In this document: one piece after another, positions 11,651 through 24,359 of the stretch
How the letters are laid out: each line of letters begins with the position of its first letter
Position numbering within the stretch: the first letter of the stretch is position 1
NCBI GenBank assembly: GCA_037903475.1
Contig: JBAJFG010000536.1
Span: 620,001 to 684,000, forward strand
Origin: Ancylostoma caninum
Lineage: Eukaryota > Nematoda > Chromadorea > Rhabditida > Ancylostomatidae
DNA length: 64,000 nt
Direction: 5' to 3'
Position numbers and translations under genes: made by a program
The notes under the pieces: model-generated
The model's input: the letters and a program-made list of their open reading frames with translations, nothing else
The model's database searches: none
What the model was told of the DNA's origin: nothing

Positions 11651-12966
11651 CTCTCAGAACATTCCTCGAAGGTTTTGGCGTTTGTATAATTGAGCCAAAA
11701 AGTATGCCTCAAAGGACATCACAATGAAAAACCTCAGACAGAACATAATGCGGAGATTCGACGATAAATGAGGTCACATACATAGGTCGCCGTTGCCTGG
11801 TCGTAGAATGGCTTCGTAGGGCCTCTAATCTGAGTCGAGCACGAGAAGTGAAATCCTGCAAATGAGCAGGGCACAAAGATTGTGAATGGGTACAATATGT
11901 CTGCAGGTGCATAAGAAAACGCTAATTGTTAAGAAGAGGAAGTGTACCGCTTGCTATCCAAGTAGTACTTGCGCAAAACTATGGCTGTATTTTGCCCTTC
12001 CTAGACGAGAAATAGAAGAATATCGTCGAATCAACTTAAAATTTTCAAGAGCGCAAGCAATGAGTGTTCAAGCAAACTGTTCATTTTACTATTCCTATTG
12101 TGCTGCGAAATACGAATTTATGTCCCATTTATGGGCATTGACTTCCCACATGGATATGAAGCTTCCGTCAGCTTGAAATGGAGTCGGATATGGGTAAGTT
12201 TAGCAAGCGTTACTGGTTACTGCTTCGTATGCGGTTCCACAACAAAGTCCGAGTCCGGTGTGAAGTTAGGGCAATGATTTGCAATACTACTGCGTGCATA
12301 CTTATTTGGATGTTCGAGCCAGAGACAAAACATGGTAGTGTGAAGAACAATATCGAGCCTTTTAGGTGAACGAACTCGCGAATTTTCAGTTGTGCTCCAA
12401 AACAAATCAGTTTTAATGACATTTTATATGTATCATAGTTACGTAAGACATACGCTAGATGACAACCCTTTTTTCTTCTTCCTTGGCAAAAAAAGTTGTA
12501 AATGATTGAAAATTCAAAGGTTTATGAGCTATCCGGAATTTGTATCACTTCATCTTCAATACAGAAATGATTAGGGTGCGACCGCATGGCATGCTCCATG
12601 GAAGCCGAGTAGTTTAAGCTTAATTGTGTTCTCGAAATCGTTTCGCCAGTCTATTGAAATTATCTATACCACCATGAAAGAAATACAAGGACAGAATTGT
12701 ATTCTAAATATATGTATAGGAGGTAAACCCGCCAGACGCACTCCTGATGCGTAGACGCAGAGGCGCACGCAGTTGCAGTCGAGAATGCAGTGTTGACCAA
12801 TCCTCGTGAAAAATAGGCGAGTGATTGAGTGCATCTGACAGTCCGAGACGTACGCTTCTACGTAGTATAAACTAAATTGCCAGAGAATCACTCTTGCACT
12901 ACAGAATATCGTCCCTCTAGTCTTGCGCTCCACTCCACTTATGCGTGACGTCGTTATACGGTTGAA
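11651..12966. other. No gene recognised (11.65-12.97 kb)
   Basis: Only short frames are present. At 12178-12195 a short ATG frame with the donor GG|GTAAGT could be a tiny first exon but has no supporting continuation. At 12720-12900 a CpG-rich patch ending in AGTATAAACTAAATTGCC looks like a worn copy of the MITE at 12967. Confidence 0.35.
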
Positions 12967-13192
12967 AGAGCTATTTACATTAGATGCGTGCGTTTGACGA
13001 GCTTGCGTCTCTATGACGAAGGGTAGAGCGAGTCGCATTGCTGGCGCAGCTCAGACGCTCGCGTTTACGGCGTCGTGGAGGCCGCACGTTCTTTCCATTG
13101 AGGATGCACGTGCCGCGTTGACCGGTCTTTATGGAAAATTCTTCGCAAATAGATGCGTGCGTCTGACACACGCCCCTAGTATAAATTGCCCT
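12967..13192 (-). mobile_element. GC-rich MITE, copy 1 (AGGGCAATTTATA family)
   Basis: The right end is GCCCCTAGTATAAATTGCCCT and the left end is a diverged inverted counterpart, AGAGCTATTTACATTAGATG. The interior carries repeated GCGTGCGTCTGAC blocks. Its reverse complement aligns along its length with the copy at 14424, including ACCGGTCAACRCGGCA and CATCCTCAATG segments, so the two copies lie in opposite orientation. There is no protein-coding capacity. Confidence 0.7.
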
Positions 13193-14423
13193 GAGCTCGA
13201 AAAAGCTGAATTATTCAATGGTTTGGTTTTTGGGGTTTCTGATGGTTAATTGGTAAAATCACTGTAATTTTCCTACTTTTCAAGGTTTCGCGCAGACTGT
13301 ATCGGACCTCCCACTTTCAATTGCACAATTCGTTTCCAATACTCTACCCATTCGAATCGTTATTTAAGCCGATTTCTTGGACGCTCTGAGCCATTTCAAA
13401 ACATGGTACATGTACATCGTGTCACTGCATGCGTACTACTCGCTTTACTCGAGCCTTCAAATCAACGCTCCTTTCCCGTAGCTTTTTTACATTGTTTACA
13501 TCCGCACTAGAATTCGATGGACTTGTTGCCTTATTTAGTCGCTTTCTTCCCATTTCTTTTCGAGTTCGAAGTTCCCTCGCGCAGTGCTAATGAGAGCGTT
13601 TTTGAAATAGCGGCGTCAAGAACACTTCCTGTAGAGTTCAGACTCTATCCACCCGAGAGTGGAAGAGTTCAGAGTTCTCTTCCTCTTAAGTAGCCAGTCA
13701 AAGCTACTCAGGTCAGGGAGCCTTTTTCGATCATTGTCACGAGAGATGTATTCTTTCATTTCATCCAAAGACGAATCCCGATATGAGAAAGTGGGGGAGA
13801 AGAACTACAGAGTTGTAAATAAAAGGAGATACTTTGAAGGTATACCCAAGCAGTGCATCACAACACGGACAGAAGTCGGACTAATTCGTCGTTTTAATGC
13901 CTTTACTTGGTAAAACTCAATATATATACAGGCTACACAGAAAATGTGAGCACCGTCAACACTCTCAGTCTCAGCTCCTTTGAGTTATTACTCTGAACTA
14001 AAGCGGCAATACACATAAAGGAATAGTGTACTTGCTTATATTATAGACTTTGCAGAACGAAAAATTGTGTTTGGTGACACTGTTTTCGTGGGAGTTAGTG
14101 ATAACGTTGTCTGGATATGCGAAAGGAGCATAGAGTTGGCCCTATATACTTTGGCTGTCTGACAGAACTACAGCTGGGAACGGTGTTTGTTTTTTAGTTA
14201 TGTTGTACAAATGTTAGGTCCACTTCGTGTTATTCTTGCGTGAGCATTCAAATGTGGAAGACGTGGGCATGGATGACGCAGTTGGTAAAGTAATGGGCTC
14301 CCAAGAAATATTGTCATGGCACGATTTCCGTGGTAGCGATGTTGGCAGATTTTTTGCTTGGCATTTCACATATCTGGAGGGACCGTGTGTCTGGCAACGC
14401 AAATAGTCCATTTGTGTCGAAAA
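13193..14423. other. No gene recognised (13.19-14.42 kb)
   Basis: Chance frames only, such as 13659-13913 on +. No terminal repeats or RNA genes were seen. Confidence 0.35.
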
Positions 14424-14672
14424 AGGGTAATTTACACTAGCTGCGTGCGTCAGTCGCGCATCAGTCGCACGCATCCATTTGCAAGGGATTTTTCATGAAG
14501 ACCGGTCAACACGGCATGTACATCCTCAATGAAGAGTACGCGCGGCCGTCGCCGGGGCGTAAACGCGTGCGTCTGAGCTGCGACTGCGATGCGACTCCTA
14601 TGCGACTGAGCCCTATTCTTCATCACATAGGCGCACGCGCGTCAGTCGCACGCACCCAGTATAAATTGCCCT
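14424..14672 (+). mobile_element. GC-rich MITE, copy 2 (AGGGCAATTTATA family)
   Basis: The left end AGGGTAATTTACACTAGCTG and right end CCCAGTATAAATTGCCCT are inverted repeats, each followed inward by GCGTGCGTCAGTCGCGC-type blocks. The element is rich in CpG against an AT-rich background. Its A/T-rich flanks allow a short duplication but none can be fixed. Confidence 0.75.
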
Positions 14673-16049
14673 AAAGATGGCAAATTCGATACCTAGACAA
14701 GCGGACTGAGCTCTATAAATGTACCTCCTGCTCCTGAACTTCAGAACAGATTAAGAAGAAAATTATTGGGAGAGCCAATGAAGCTCGTCTTTAGTGAAAG
14801 AGAAAATTAGAAAGATTTTCACTCACTATTACTGACCATTTGTTTTTCATGGCGTAGTTGTTGCATCAGAACATTCCTGGAAGTATGGAGACCTGTTCGT
14901 AGACTAGTTGACATAGCAGCCTTGATATCGTGAAGATCGGTTCTAACTTTATTTTCTTAGCCATTTAAGAAACTTCCAAAAATCGCAGTTCCTGGAGTTC
15001 CTATAAAATTTTTGAGACCACTTCAGCGCCTTTAACGTGTTCCTGCATCCTGCTAGAAATTGTGTCGCGAATTTTTGCTTCCACTGGGTATTGTTTACCA
15101 CAATTTGCGTTTGTATGCGCCGGCCACACGGCTACAGCCGGCTAATGAATGTAGCAGTCGCCTCATAAAAATTCAATTATAAGATGGAGTTTTGATTACT
15201 TTATTTGTGCACAAAATAGGCTGAGTAATAATGTAATGTATCCAAGAGGTGGTCGCTTTACTGCTCGCCGCAGTTTTATGGGCTTGCCTGTTTCTTTGCA
15301 GGATTTGCAGGAAACCCGGAAGGATTTGTACCTCTCTGCTAATCCGAGAGCGCTCTGGGACAAGCTTTGTATGCTTTGTGATCCTCAGTAGCTTATTCTA
15401 GAGATCCCTGTAACGGTTTTTCCTGGATAAAATATGACGGTTTCTTACAGAAAAACAGCCGTTTTCGACTACTGAGAAAAGCTGCAGCTTCCGAAGCACA
15501 GGAACAAATCCCACTGCATGGCCACTGTACGTGGCCGCCGTCAAGAATGGTTCAAATCTGGTTACAGGGGACGGCTAAGGAGCAGCAAAATGACTTCTTT
15601 ATAGGAATCGACGAAGTCTTTATTATTCTGAAGAGGATTATTGTGTCTAATAAGAATTTAGCCTGGAAGGTGTATTACCCAAGAGCTGTTTTTGTGCTTT
15701 GGCCCGATGTACATATATTCGAATCTATTGGTATGGACTCACTCGTATGGGCTCTACTATAATCTTTTCCAAAAATTGCCATGGTCGAGTATCTCCTATT
15801 CTGTCTTTCTCTATTGCCTCTTTGAATATCGTACACTTTCCCACGCGCTTTCTTCGTGTAATTTTTCTCCAACTATCTTCTAATGTGAAACTGCGTATAC
15901 CTGTGTGTGCTTATCCTCTGATTGCCTGCCCATCCCCACACAGCATTGGTCACGCTTTCCATTCGGAATCGATCCTGTGGTGTGGAGCGGCAAGCGGGTC
16001 CGAAGCGGTGGAGTCCCTTGAAGGCATCAATTCATTGTTCTGGATACTA
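14673..16049. other. No gene recognised (14.67-16.05 kb)
   Basis: The overlapping plus-strand frames at 15547-16052 carry no recognisable domain. Nothing else is supported. Confidence 0.35.
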
Positions 16050-17673
16050 TAGTGCGTCTCATAATTATCGGGACACCCGATTTTTTGCTGTGGCGCGCTT
16101 CATCGTGAACCAATCGATCTGATTTTTCCCCATCAAATTTAGGATGTGAAAGAACCTCTAGAGACATACTTTTCATTAACATCACTATCATATGAGATTT
16201 TTATAGAGAAAGATAGAAAAACCAGTGTTTCAAAATTATAGGGACACTTGGACTTGATGAAACGATTTACCTAAAAAGCGGAATCTGTCAGTGCAGTTGT
16301 TACCAGCGTGTTATTCCCTATCCAGTGCTAATCCAAACCTTCGGTTCTTCAAACTGGTGAAGGCGTTCCAGAAGAGGTTCGGCCCAACATCTCTTGTCTG
16401 TCATTAGTCTCTTTAACTGTGCATCTGTCATTAGTCTCTTGAACTGTGCATTAAAGTTTTTAGCATAAAAGTTCTAGACGCATTAAGCATAAAACCATCC
16501 AGAATTTGTCTTAGGACCATTTTCCGCCAGAAATGAGTGTTCACAAGCGCTTTTGAGGTACAAGGCGTCGAGTTTGTGGCAGCTTTATCGTGCTTTGATG
16601 GCTTGATCCACTGGGATAACTGCACTTTCTTGAACCAAAGCAAACTTTTGTCAACGATAACCACTCAGATATGATGTAGAATGATCACACAGGATTTGGT
16701 GAATGCCTCTATTTTGAATTCTAGTTGATGCAAAGGCGATGAACAGCCTATGACATGCACGAGATTCAATCGACACTGCACACAGTCGCTTCCTAAACCC
16801 CATCTTAAAAAGGTAACATATTCATGGCCTTAATTCTTCAATAAGGCCTCTTTCCTGCTTGAATCGATCAAATTCTCTCATATTCATGAGATCAGCTAAT
16901 ATTTCTGAAGAAAAGAATTAGTTTCTCAAAACGGTACTCAGGAGGCGAAATGGCTTGTTCGAGCATAATGTGCACGGCGTAAGTTGTTCAACGTCTTTGT
17001 ATCAACTAAAATTCAACGTAGGAACATTTAGTTCAATGTAGGGACATTCATCAAATCCTGTATGATCATTCTATACCACACCTGAGTGGTTGTCGCTGAC
17101 AAAATTTTGCTTTGGTTAAAGAAACTGCAGCTATCCCCGTGGATCAAGCCACCACAGCACGATAAAGCTGCCACAAACTCGACGCCTTGTACCTCAAAAG
17201 CGCTTGTGAACACTCATTTCTAGCGGAAAATGGTTCTAAAACAAATTCTAGATGGTTCCATGCTTAATGCACCTAGAATTTTTATGCTGAAAAACTTTCA
17301 AGCACAGCTCAAAGACACTGAGGTCAATGTTGGGCCGAACCTCTTCTGGAACGCCTTCATGAGTTGAAGAACCGGATGTTCGAATTAGCACTGGATAGGG
17401 AATAACCCACTGTTAACAACTGCACTGATAGTTTTCGTTTTCTAGGTAAATCCTTTTATCAAGTCCAAGTGTCCCTATAATTTTGAAACACTGGTTTTTC
17501 TATCTTTCTCTATAAAAATCTCAGATATTAATGATGTTAATGAAAAGTATGTCTCTAGAGGCTATTTCACATCCTGAATTTGATGGAGAAAAAATCAGAT
17601 CGACTGGGATTGGTTCGCGATGGAGCGCGCTACAGCAAAAAATCGGTTGTCCCTATAATTATGAAACGCACTG
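16050..17673 (+). mobile_element. Tc1-like foldback element with IR/DR ends, copy 1 (1.62 kb)
   Basis: The element is flanked by TA (16048-16049 and 17674-17675) and ends in AGTGCGTCTCATAATTAT / ATAATTATGAAACGCACTG. The two halves are near-complete inverted repeats of about 700 bp around a loop of about 200 bp (roughly 16780-16990). Each arm has a second terminal-type site, CAGTGTTTCAAAATTATAGG, 173 bases inside the tip (16223 on the left), so it has two likely transposase-binding sites per end. No transposase is recognisable, so it would need one in trans. The loop reads in the opposite sense to that of the copy at 49847. Confidence 0.85.
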
Positions 17674-17808
17674 TATATTGGACAGTAGTGAAGAAGTGTA
17701 AGTAAGTGCATAAATACGTACATCAATAATTGAATAGATACGTTCGAAGAAAGCTCACTATTTCTGCAAGAGTGCTAAGCTTCATTTAACTAACACAGGT
17801 TTCATATA

Positions 17809-17914
17809 CAGGGATGTGCGGAAGTAAAATTTTAAATCCCGTAAAACGTAAAACGTAAAACGGAAGGCCAAAAATGGGCGGAAAACGGAAAACGGAAAAT
17901 TTCGCACACCCCTG
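17809..17914. mobile_element. hAT-type MITE, 106 bp, perfect 8-bp duplication
   Basis: It begins CAGGGATGTGCGGAAG and ends TTCGCACACCCCTG, inverted repeats of the hAT kind. It is flanked on both sides by an exact TTCATATA (17801-17808 and 17915-17922). The interior is little more than CGTAAAACG and CGGAAAACG repeats. The exact duplication points to a fairly recent insertion. Confidence 0.88.
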
Positions 17915-17922
17915 TTCATATA

Positions 17923-19834
17923 CTACCAGCATATAAGCAGAAAATATTAAAAGATAGATAATTATGTCCTCTGGACAAACACACCATTATGAAGGCGACT
18001 AAGATAGCACACCAGGTTTTCCTCCACACATCCTCATCGCCGGCACCTCATCTCAGGAGACACATCCGCTCTCATCTCCGGTTTCGAGTTTGTTCACAGA
18101 TCATTCAGCAAGTTGCTGGAAAAAGTGGAAACTGTACTTCAGCGACAACTCAGTACAATTCCTTCCGTTTTTAGAGGGGATTGCAGCCAACTACTGGTTG
18201 GTAGAGTTCGCTGTTCTGGATTGGTGGTGTTCTTAGATGACTCGTTCCTAGTTGTGTGCTTGTTTTTTGCAGGAAATTTCAGTCTGTACTTGTATTTTGT
18301 CGTCTTTTGTGCTTACTTCCTTGAGGATTTCAATGTTACCTACTTCAGCATACAATCACCTCGTTTCAATCAAGTCCTTAGAAGACAGAGCTGACTTGTA
18401 GGCTTGTAAAAGCTCCCACCCCCCCCCCCCCCACCTCCTTGACACTACTACTCTATTATTTTTCCTCTTCTGAGGGGAATGATTATCTAAACCTCTTCCA
18501 TGGATTACGCCATCACACCAGAGAAGGGAATTTTTCCAGCCATCGAGTTTTTTGTTGTTATTCACTTGTACCCTTCTGGTCCTCCCTTTTTTTGAATAAA
18601 TAAGTTGTTTTCTTCGCTTGCTAACATCCTGTTTGGTTCACCTTCTTTGCTTGCTAAATTCTCTTCGAAAATACGTTGAAGAAACAGTGTAAACCCCCAG
18701 TAGGCTCAAATATGTGTATCTTCCGGTGCTTCCGCATGACTGCTCCGATGCTTCCGGCATTCTGCTACGGTTACCCTGGCTTTCTGCTTCACTTCCTCGA
18801 GCATTCTGCTCCGATTCTTCTGAGTTTTCTCACCACTGCGTCCTTCTACTCGTACTTCTATATTCATAAGCACACATTAGGTTCTTCCACGACTCGGGCT
18901 TAGGTTTTCTAAGCCTCTGACACGATAGCCCTATAAAACACAGTTTTCTTTGCTCATCTATGTGTCAAAAAGGGAGCACTTATAGAATAACCTTCTCTGT
19001 TACTCCTTTGGTTTCATTTTTCCTTAGAACTTTCATTTATTCTTCCAATTACTTCAGTGGCCTCTAAGGAAAACCAGAATTTTTGCCTCTCCATCAAAAT
19101 TAATTTTTTTGTCACTGTTTTTTTTGTTTCACTATTTGTGTCTTTAACTTAGATCTTTATTTCCATTCACATATCTAACGTCATTTTTCTGGCATATCCT
19201 TGAGGCGTTAAATAAACGAATCAACCAAAAAGTGGATAAGTGAACTGAAAAAAAATATTTCTGAACTAAAATGGGCTTGCAGGAAAGTCTAGAAATCCCC
19301 TTTTCATCTTGAACATCGATCGATCTTCATCCCGTCTTGATTACTCCACTTCCCAATCAGTTCGTCTCTCTTCAAAAACGAACTCATCTGACTCAAGGTC
19401 ACAACCTCATCCTGGCATCAGAATGAAAGACGATAAGAAAAAATTGCGCACAAGGAAAGCATTTTGAGGACTTGCCAGAATTCAGGATTTCGAATTCAAA
19501 GAATTCATGGAGATTGGAGTCGTTGAGTGTAAAAGAGAAGAAAGAGAACGTCCTGGGTTTAGAGGAGGTGTGACTAACGAATGTTAACAGGAATAACATT
19601 GATTTTAAGATATACTAGTAAAGTTTTAACAATGTAAGAAAATATTATTTGAAAAAAAAAACCATAAAAAGAACCTGTAAAAGGATGTGGCCAATTAGCC
19701 CGTTCCTCCCATCCATATGTGGGTAAATAGGCTTGAAAATTAGGTTCTACCGAGATTTTGTCTGTACTCCGAAGAAGTCCCTTCTTTTTTTAAACACAAG
19801 AACAAAATACAGGTTACTCTCCTTGGTGTATATA
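17923..19834. other. No gene recognised; poly-C tract at 18418-18432
   Basis: The sequence is AT-rich and contains a run of about 15 C at 18418-18432. The frames at 17989-18394 and 18676-18903 show no domain. Confidence 0.35.
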
Positions 19835-20290
19835 CAATACTGCTCCTAATCTTTGCAAAGAGGACGTGCGCGACGCATTAAACAGTCGCAAAGCGTCGCT
19901 AGTTCATAACTTTCCTGAAATTGAACCAATTTCAGTTTATCTTGGAAAGCTAAATTGCGCATTCCGTGACGAATCTGAAAATATGTAATCATTTCAACGT
20001 CGCGTTTTTTTCACTGCAGAAAACACCATTAAAAAGCAGTGTTTTAATCATTCTGGATTGAGGAGGTCAGATACAGAGAGGTCTGCTTAAAATTACAGTG
20101 ATATTTTTGGCCGGCATGAAGAACTATATAGAAAAATTAATGAATCGTTCGATTCGTCGTAATACAGAGAATCCATCTATTCGGAAAAATTTTGGTATAC
20201 CTATTTTTAAGAAAATTAAGAAGGGGAGATACCTTGCGACGGATCAATGAGTCGCGCGCGTCGTTTTTGCAAAGATTAGGAGCAGTATTG
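19835..20290. mobile_element. MITE, ~456 bp, ends ACTGCTCCTAATCTTTGC
   Basis: The left end is ACTGCTCCTAATCTTTGCAAA and the right end is its inverse, TTTGCAAAGATTAGGAGCAGT. Further inward are GACGTGCGCGACGCATTAAA and an inverted ATGAGTCGCGCGCGTCGT block. If the termini are CTGCTCC/GGAGCAG, the flanking bases are TA on both sides, which would fit a Tc1/mariner-type MITE. Nothing is coded. Confidence 0.7.
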
Positions 20291-23200
20291 GTAGTGTTGA
20301 ATAATGGATAAGAGAAGTAGATAAGAAGGTAAAAGTAAAGATTGAACTGACTACAATTAGGGTGAGCAATGATATTATAATAAGTTAAGAACATATGCAC
20401 TACCATGATTTATATAAGAGGATCTCCAAGTAGCAAGAATTTTAAACTATGTACTGGATTTTCACCCATTCAAGGATGAGGCTGGGAAGGGGGAGGTTCT
20501 GTAGATGCCTCAGCGCTGAACTGCGATCTGTTTGGGAACTCCAACCACTTAAAAGCCTTGTAACCCAGAAACCGTTAGGAAAGGAGGTAATGTGAGCCTC
20601 GTGTCCCTTGCGCATCTCTTTGTTTCAACGAAAGACGAGCTTTGTTTGTCCTCGCTATGCCCCGGTCTCGGACGACAAACGACGGGTTTTCTGCCAGTAC
20701 CTTGGCCAGTGGTGATTATGAGTTTGTGCGCGGATTCTGATTGATTTAGTGACCTTCGCCTGGCGTTTGACGATTTTCGCACGCGACATCAGCGAGGAAA
20801 CCGACATTGAAATGACAGAGGTCCGCGCTTTGTGCGGGCTTATTAGCTACGTCCTTTTTCCATGTTGCATTCATACAAAAGGTGGCAATCCCTAAGAATT
20901 AATAGATTTTTGGCCATCCTTGGTAAATCTAGTCCTCTTTTCTTGGAAAATTGCACAGGTAAAGGCAACCTTCAACAAAAAGATCCCTTTGATTTACCGG
21001 CCCATTTGTTGTAACGACTGCGCGAAAAAAGGACCTCGAGTTTTACTTGCGTGAGAAGAATTTGCGGTTCTCCTTGGAATTTGGGTGAGAAGAGGAGTGG
21101 GGAGGTGGAAAAATGAAGTTTTGCTCTAATTATTTATTTATCCAGAAATATGGGGACACCAAAATATTGCTTTGAAAAACAATGAATAGAGAAGAAAAGA
21201 TCAAAATAAGAAGAGGTAAGAAGGCTTGATTCCAGCATATCCAGTAGCCTAAATCTATTCTTTGAGTTCTATTCCTTAAGAAGCTCTGGCGCAAGCGTAA
21301 CCTCTACCTATGAGAATACATCCATCCTGATCTAGGATTATTTTTGGTGGTTGTAGTAAATTTCAGTTGTACAGCGCAATTTAGCCAGATAACTTAATTT
21401 TTAAAAAGTGTCAGAACTTTGTTTCACAAAAAATTTTAGATAAAGCGAATTCCGCAGGTCAAATTTGATCGTTCTGGACAAGTCGGAATCCAGTTTACAG
21501 TCTCGTAAAAAACCCTTTGTTAAAAAAATCACCAAAATGAAAATGTAAAGCAGCTCAAACTGAAACAAAAGAACTCATACAGACTATTTTGAGGAATGAC
21601 ATGTGCGCGGCATGAAAATCTTCCATGGAAAACTAACGAAACGTGAGCAGTACTGAGCAGTACCGTATACAGAAGTTTTCAGTGCTCGAGGCCCACACGT
21701 ACGCGCTGCACAACATGCAGTGCGGCGCTCTGACTGTCTGCGCATCCACTCACTTCACTGATGTCATCGCTTCAATTCTTGTTTGTTCCTACTGCTTCCT
21801 GTTTTAACCTGTCCAAACGGGTGGTGAGCCGCATGTGAAATGAGGTCGATCACTGGAGTTTTCTTGACTCAGAAGGCGAGGTAACCAAAGAGCCAGAGGT
21901 TTCAAGGGCAATTCCTTATGAAACATGTCAATTTCGAAGGTCCTGACGAGAGCCAGATAGGAATAAGCAAATGATTAGAATAAGCTTTTTCTTAGCAGTA
22001 CATAATCCAGAAAATCCAGAGGCCGAGTTTCCATCCACTTCTACAAATCATATTCTAAAATTTCTCTTCTCACATCTCCGCGACCCCTGAGGAATGAGTA
22101 GCACCTCCTGCAAAAATTTCAGCACCCTCAGGACTTCTTTGTGTGTATGCGCGCCGAAACCACTTCTTATCAGCGGAAAACAGTTCCGTTCCGTCAACAA
22201 ACAACTCGGTCAGAATTGTTTGTGTTGAGCAGTTTTTCGTTCGAATTCACGACCTTTGAGCGGGAATTTGCGCCGAGAGTTCACGGGAAGTAGCCGTCAT
22301 CAGGCCCTCAGCGTTGGCCCCCGGCCAATTAATCTCCGTCCACCTTCGGCCGATCTCTCAGCGACTTTGCGATGCTTTTTCGTTAGACTGGTCTGACCTT
22401 TGGTGTTTTTTGTCGGGAGCGTGGTGTGTCTGCTTTGAGAAGGAGCATTCTCCTCGAGAATTTTGATTTCTTTTATTTTCAGTTGGTTCATTATTTATTT
22501 GTTCAATTATATTGTTTCTAGACAATTGACTCCAATAATGAAAATCGAAATGGATTGGAAATGAACAGAATCTTGAGTCTTTCGAGAAATAGGCTATTCG
22601 AAAAGGCGCGGAAGTTATTACATCGAATTATTTTAAAATTTGGCTGCTCAAAATGTCTCATTGATTCAAGTGGCTAATTGCTTCGTTCATTTTTTCATTC
22701 CCTACGTTATTTCACTTCTCTTTCTTTTCCTCCTTCCTCTCCTCTTTTTTCCTTACGTTTCCCCTCTTTTTCTCACATGTCTATGTATTAATAAATATGC
22801 TGCAAGGAGATCCCTGTGTCTGGAATTCTACTCAGGAAATTTTCTTGGTTACGTATCCAAATATTTGTCCACAATTTTTCCATAGTTATTAAGTTACTAT
22901 TTCTATACTCCTATATTCCGCTACTATACCACTTTTCGAATCATGCAGCGGAAAATTTTCCCAAAAATGATGGGAAAAAGTAGAAAAAAGTAGTGTAGTA
23001 GTGGAAAAAGGGGCGGAGCCTGGCAAGGAAACCTGGTCATATTGTCAAGATAGCAAAAGGGACAGAATTGAAAAATAAGGGATTAAAAGTTGAAAAATAA
23101 TGGACATGGATTTCACTTAATGCCAGTAAAAATTTTGCAAGCATTTCTCCAAAAGATTTTGCTAATTCATGGTAAAATTGCAGCAGCTGGGCCCAATTTA

Positions 23201-23723
23201 CAAAGCTGGCCAGGATTTCCTCGAGTAGCTTTGATATCCGAAAATTTATCCGAAACGATTTCCATGAGTGCAATGAGAGCCAATCTGACCTCTGCCTTGC
23301 ATCAAATTTTTATGTAAATGAGTAGAAGACGTGTCCTATTCAATCATATTATTTATTTACTCCAATATCAGTTTATTTATCTATTTATTTATGTGACAAG
23401 CTATTGAGGTGCCTATAACATTACTAGTGCCGAAAGTTCTACTAAAAGTTTCAAGCTTTCCTATTCGAAACGTATGGAATCTCGTCCAAATTTCCTCGCC
23501 CCGCCCACTCGGCGATTCATCATGATTTGAATTCTCGTCCGTAATCACAGACCTATGACCCGAAACGAATGTGTCGGCTCGGTCAAACGCAGCGTAAAAA
23601 AACGCTGACGTTCGTGCTGACTAAGGTTTGTGATTAACGTGGCACGGCTATGAATAGCAATTGGGTAGAGCGTCGCATGGGAAACAGCCATAGACGCGAC
23701 ACCTCCTACCCCAGCGTTCTCAC
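20291..23723. other. No gene recognised (20.29-23.72 kb)
   Basis: The minus-strand frames at 20549-20782 and 22300-22491 are locally GC-rich and have some protein-like composition, but no domain and no clear splice context. The rest is AT-rich. A short ATTTATTT run lies at about 23366-23393. Confidence 0.35.
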
Positions 23724-23874
23724 CCATACAGCATTCACGGCGCGGAATTCGAAAGGGTATTTTTTCCCGACGGGCCGTGTGGATTCCTGCCACCCGCATG
23801 TCATTCTCCTCCAGCTTTTGATGCGCGGACGCCAGCCATAGATCATCGCATGCACCTGCTCCGCTGTCCGCCAT
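23724..23874 (-). CDS. Possible first coding exon on the minus strand (weak)
   Basis: Reading leftward from an ATG at 23874, 50 codons (beginning MADSGAGACDDLWLAS) end one base into a codon at the donor ATGG|GTGAGA. The region is GC-richer than its surroundings, which also makes long chance frames more likely. I found no second exon to the left, so it is recorded only as a candidate. No function is suggested. Confidence 0.2.
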
Positions 23875-24359
23875 CTCCCATTCCCTCTCGGAGCGCTGTT
23901 GTCGGCGTTTCGCCTTTCTTCTGGCTATTATCAATGCGTATTTGTTCTCTTTCCTGGATTTGTCTTGGATTATCCAGGAATTTTTATGTTTGGTATATAA
24001 ATGTGAGGAACAACCTAAGAATATTTCCGAAAATAGTATTATCTCTGGGAGATTTCTTCGCTTGACTCTTTAGTCCCACTGGGAGCCTGCAGAAACATGG
24101 ATTTCTTCCAGAAATAAATATTCATCAGTTATGTATAGCAATAGGGTCAGGTATAGTAGCAGATGATTTTACAAAAGTAAATTGACAGATATGGAGCGCA
24201 TATTGCGCGTGATAAATGGAAAATAAATAAATAGTTTAAATTATTTATACTTAATGTGTTGGCTTAACTACTGCTCAAGCAGCGGACTGCTCGAATATTC
24301 GAATATTCGCTGAATTCACCTCCACCTGATCCCATGCACTATTCCAACGATACCTTTAT

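Noticed and set aside
23545..23934. Whole 129-codon minus-strand frame as a gene
   Set aside because: Only the part from the internal ATG to the donor at 23724 has gene-like context. The rest runs into intron-like sequence.
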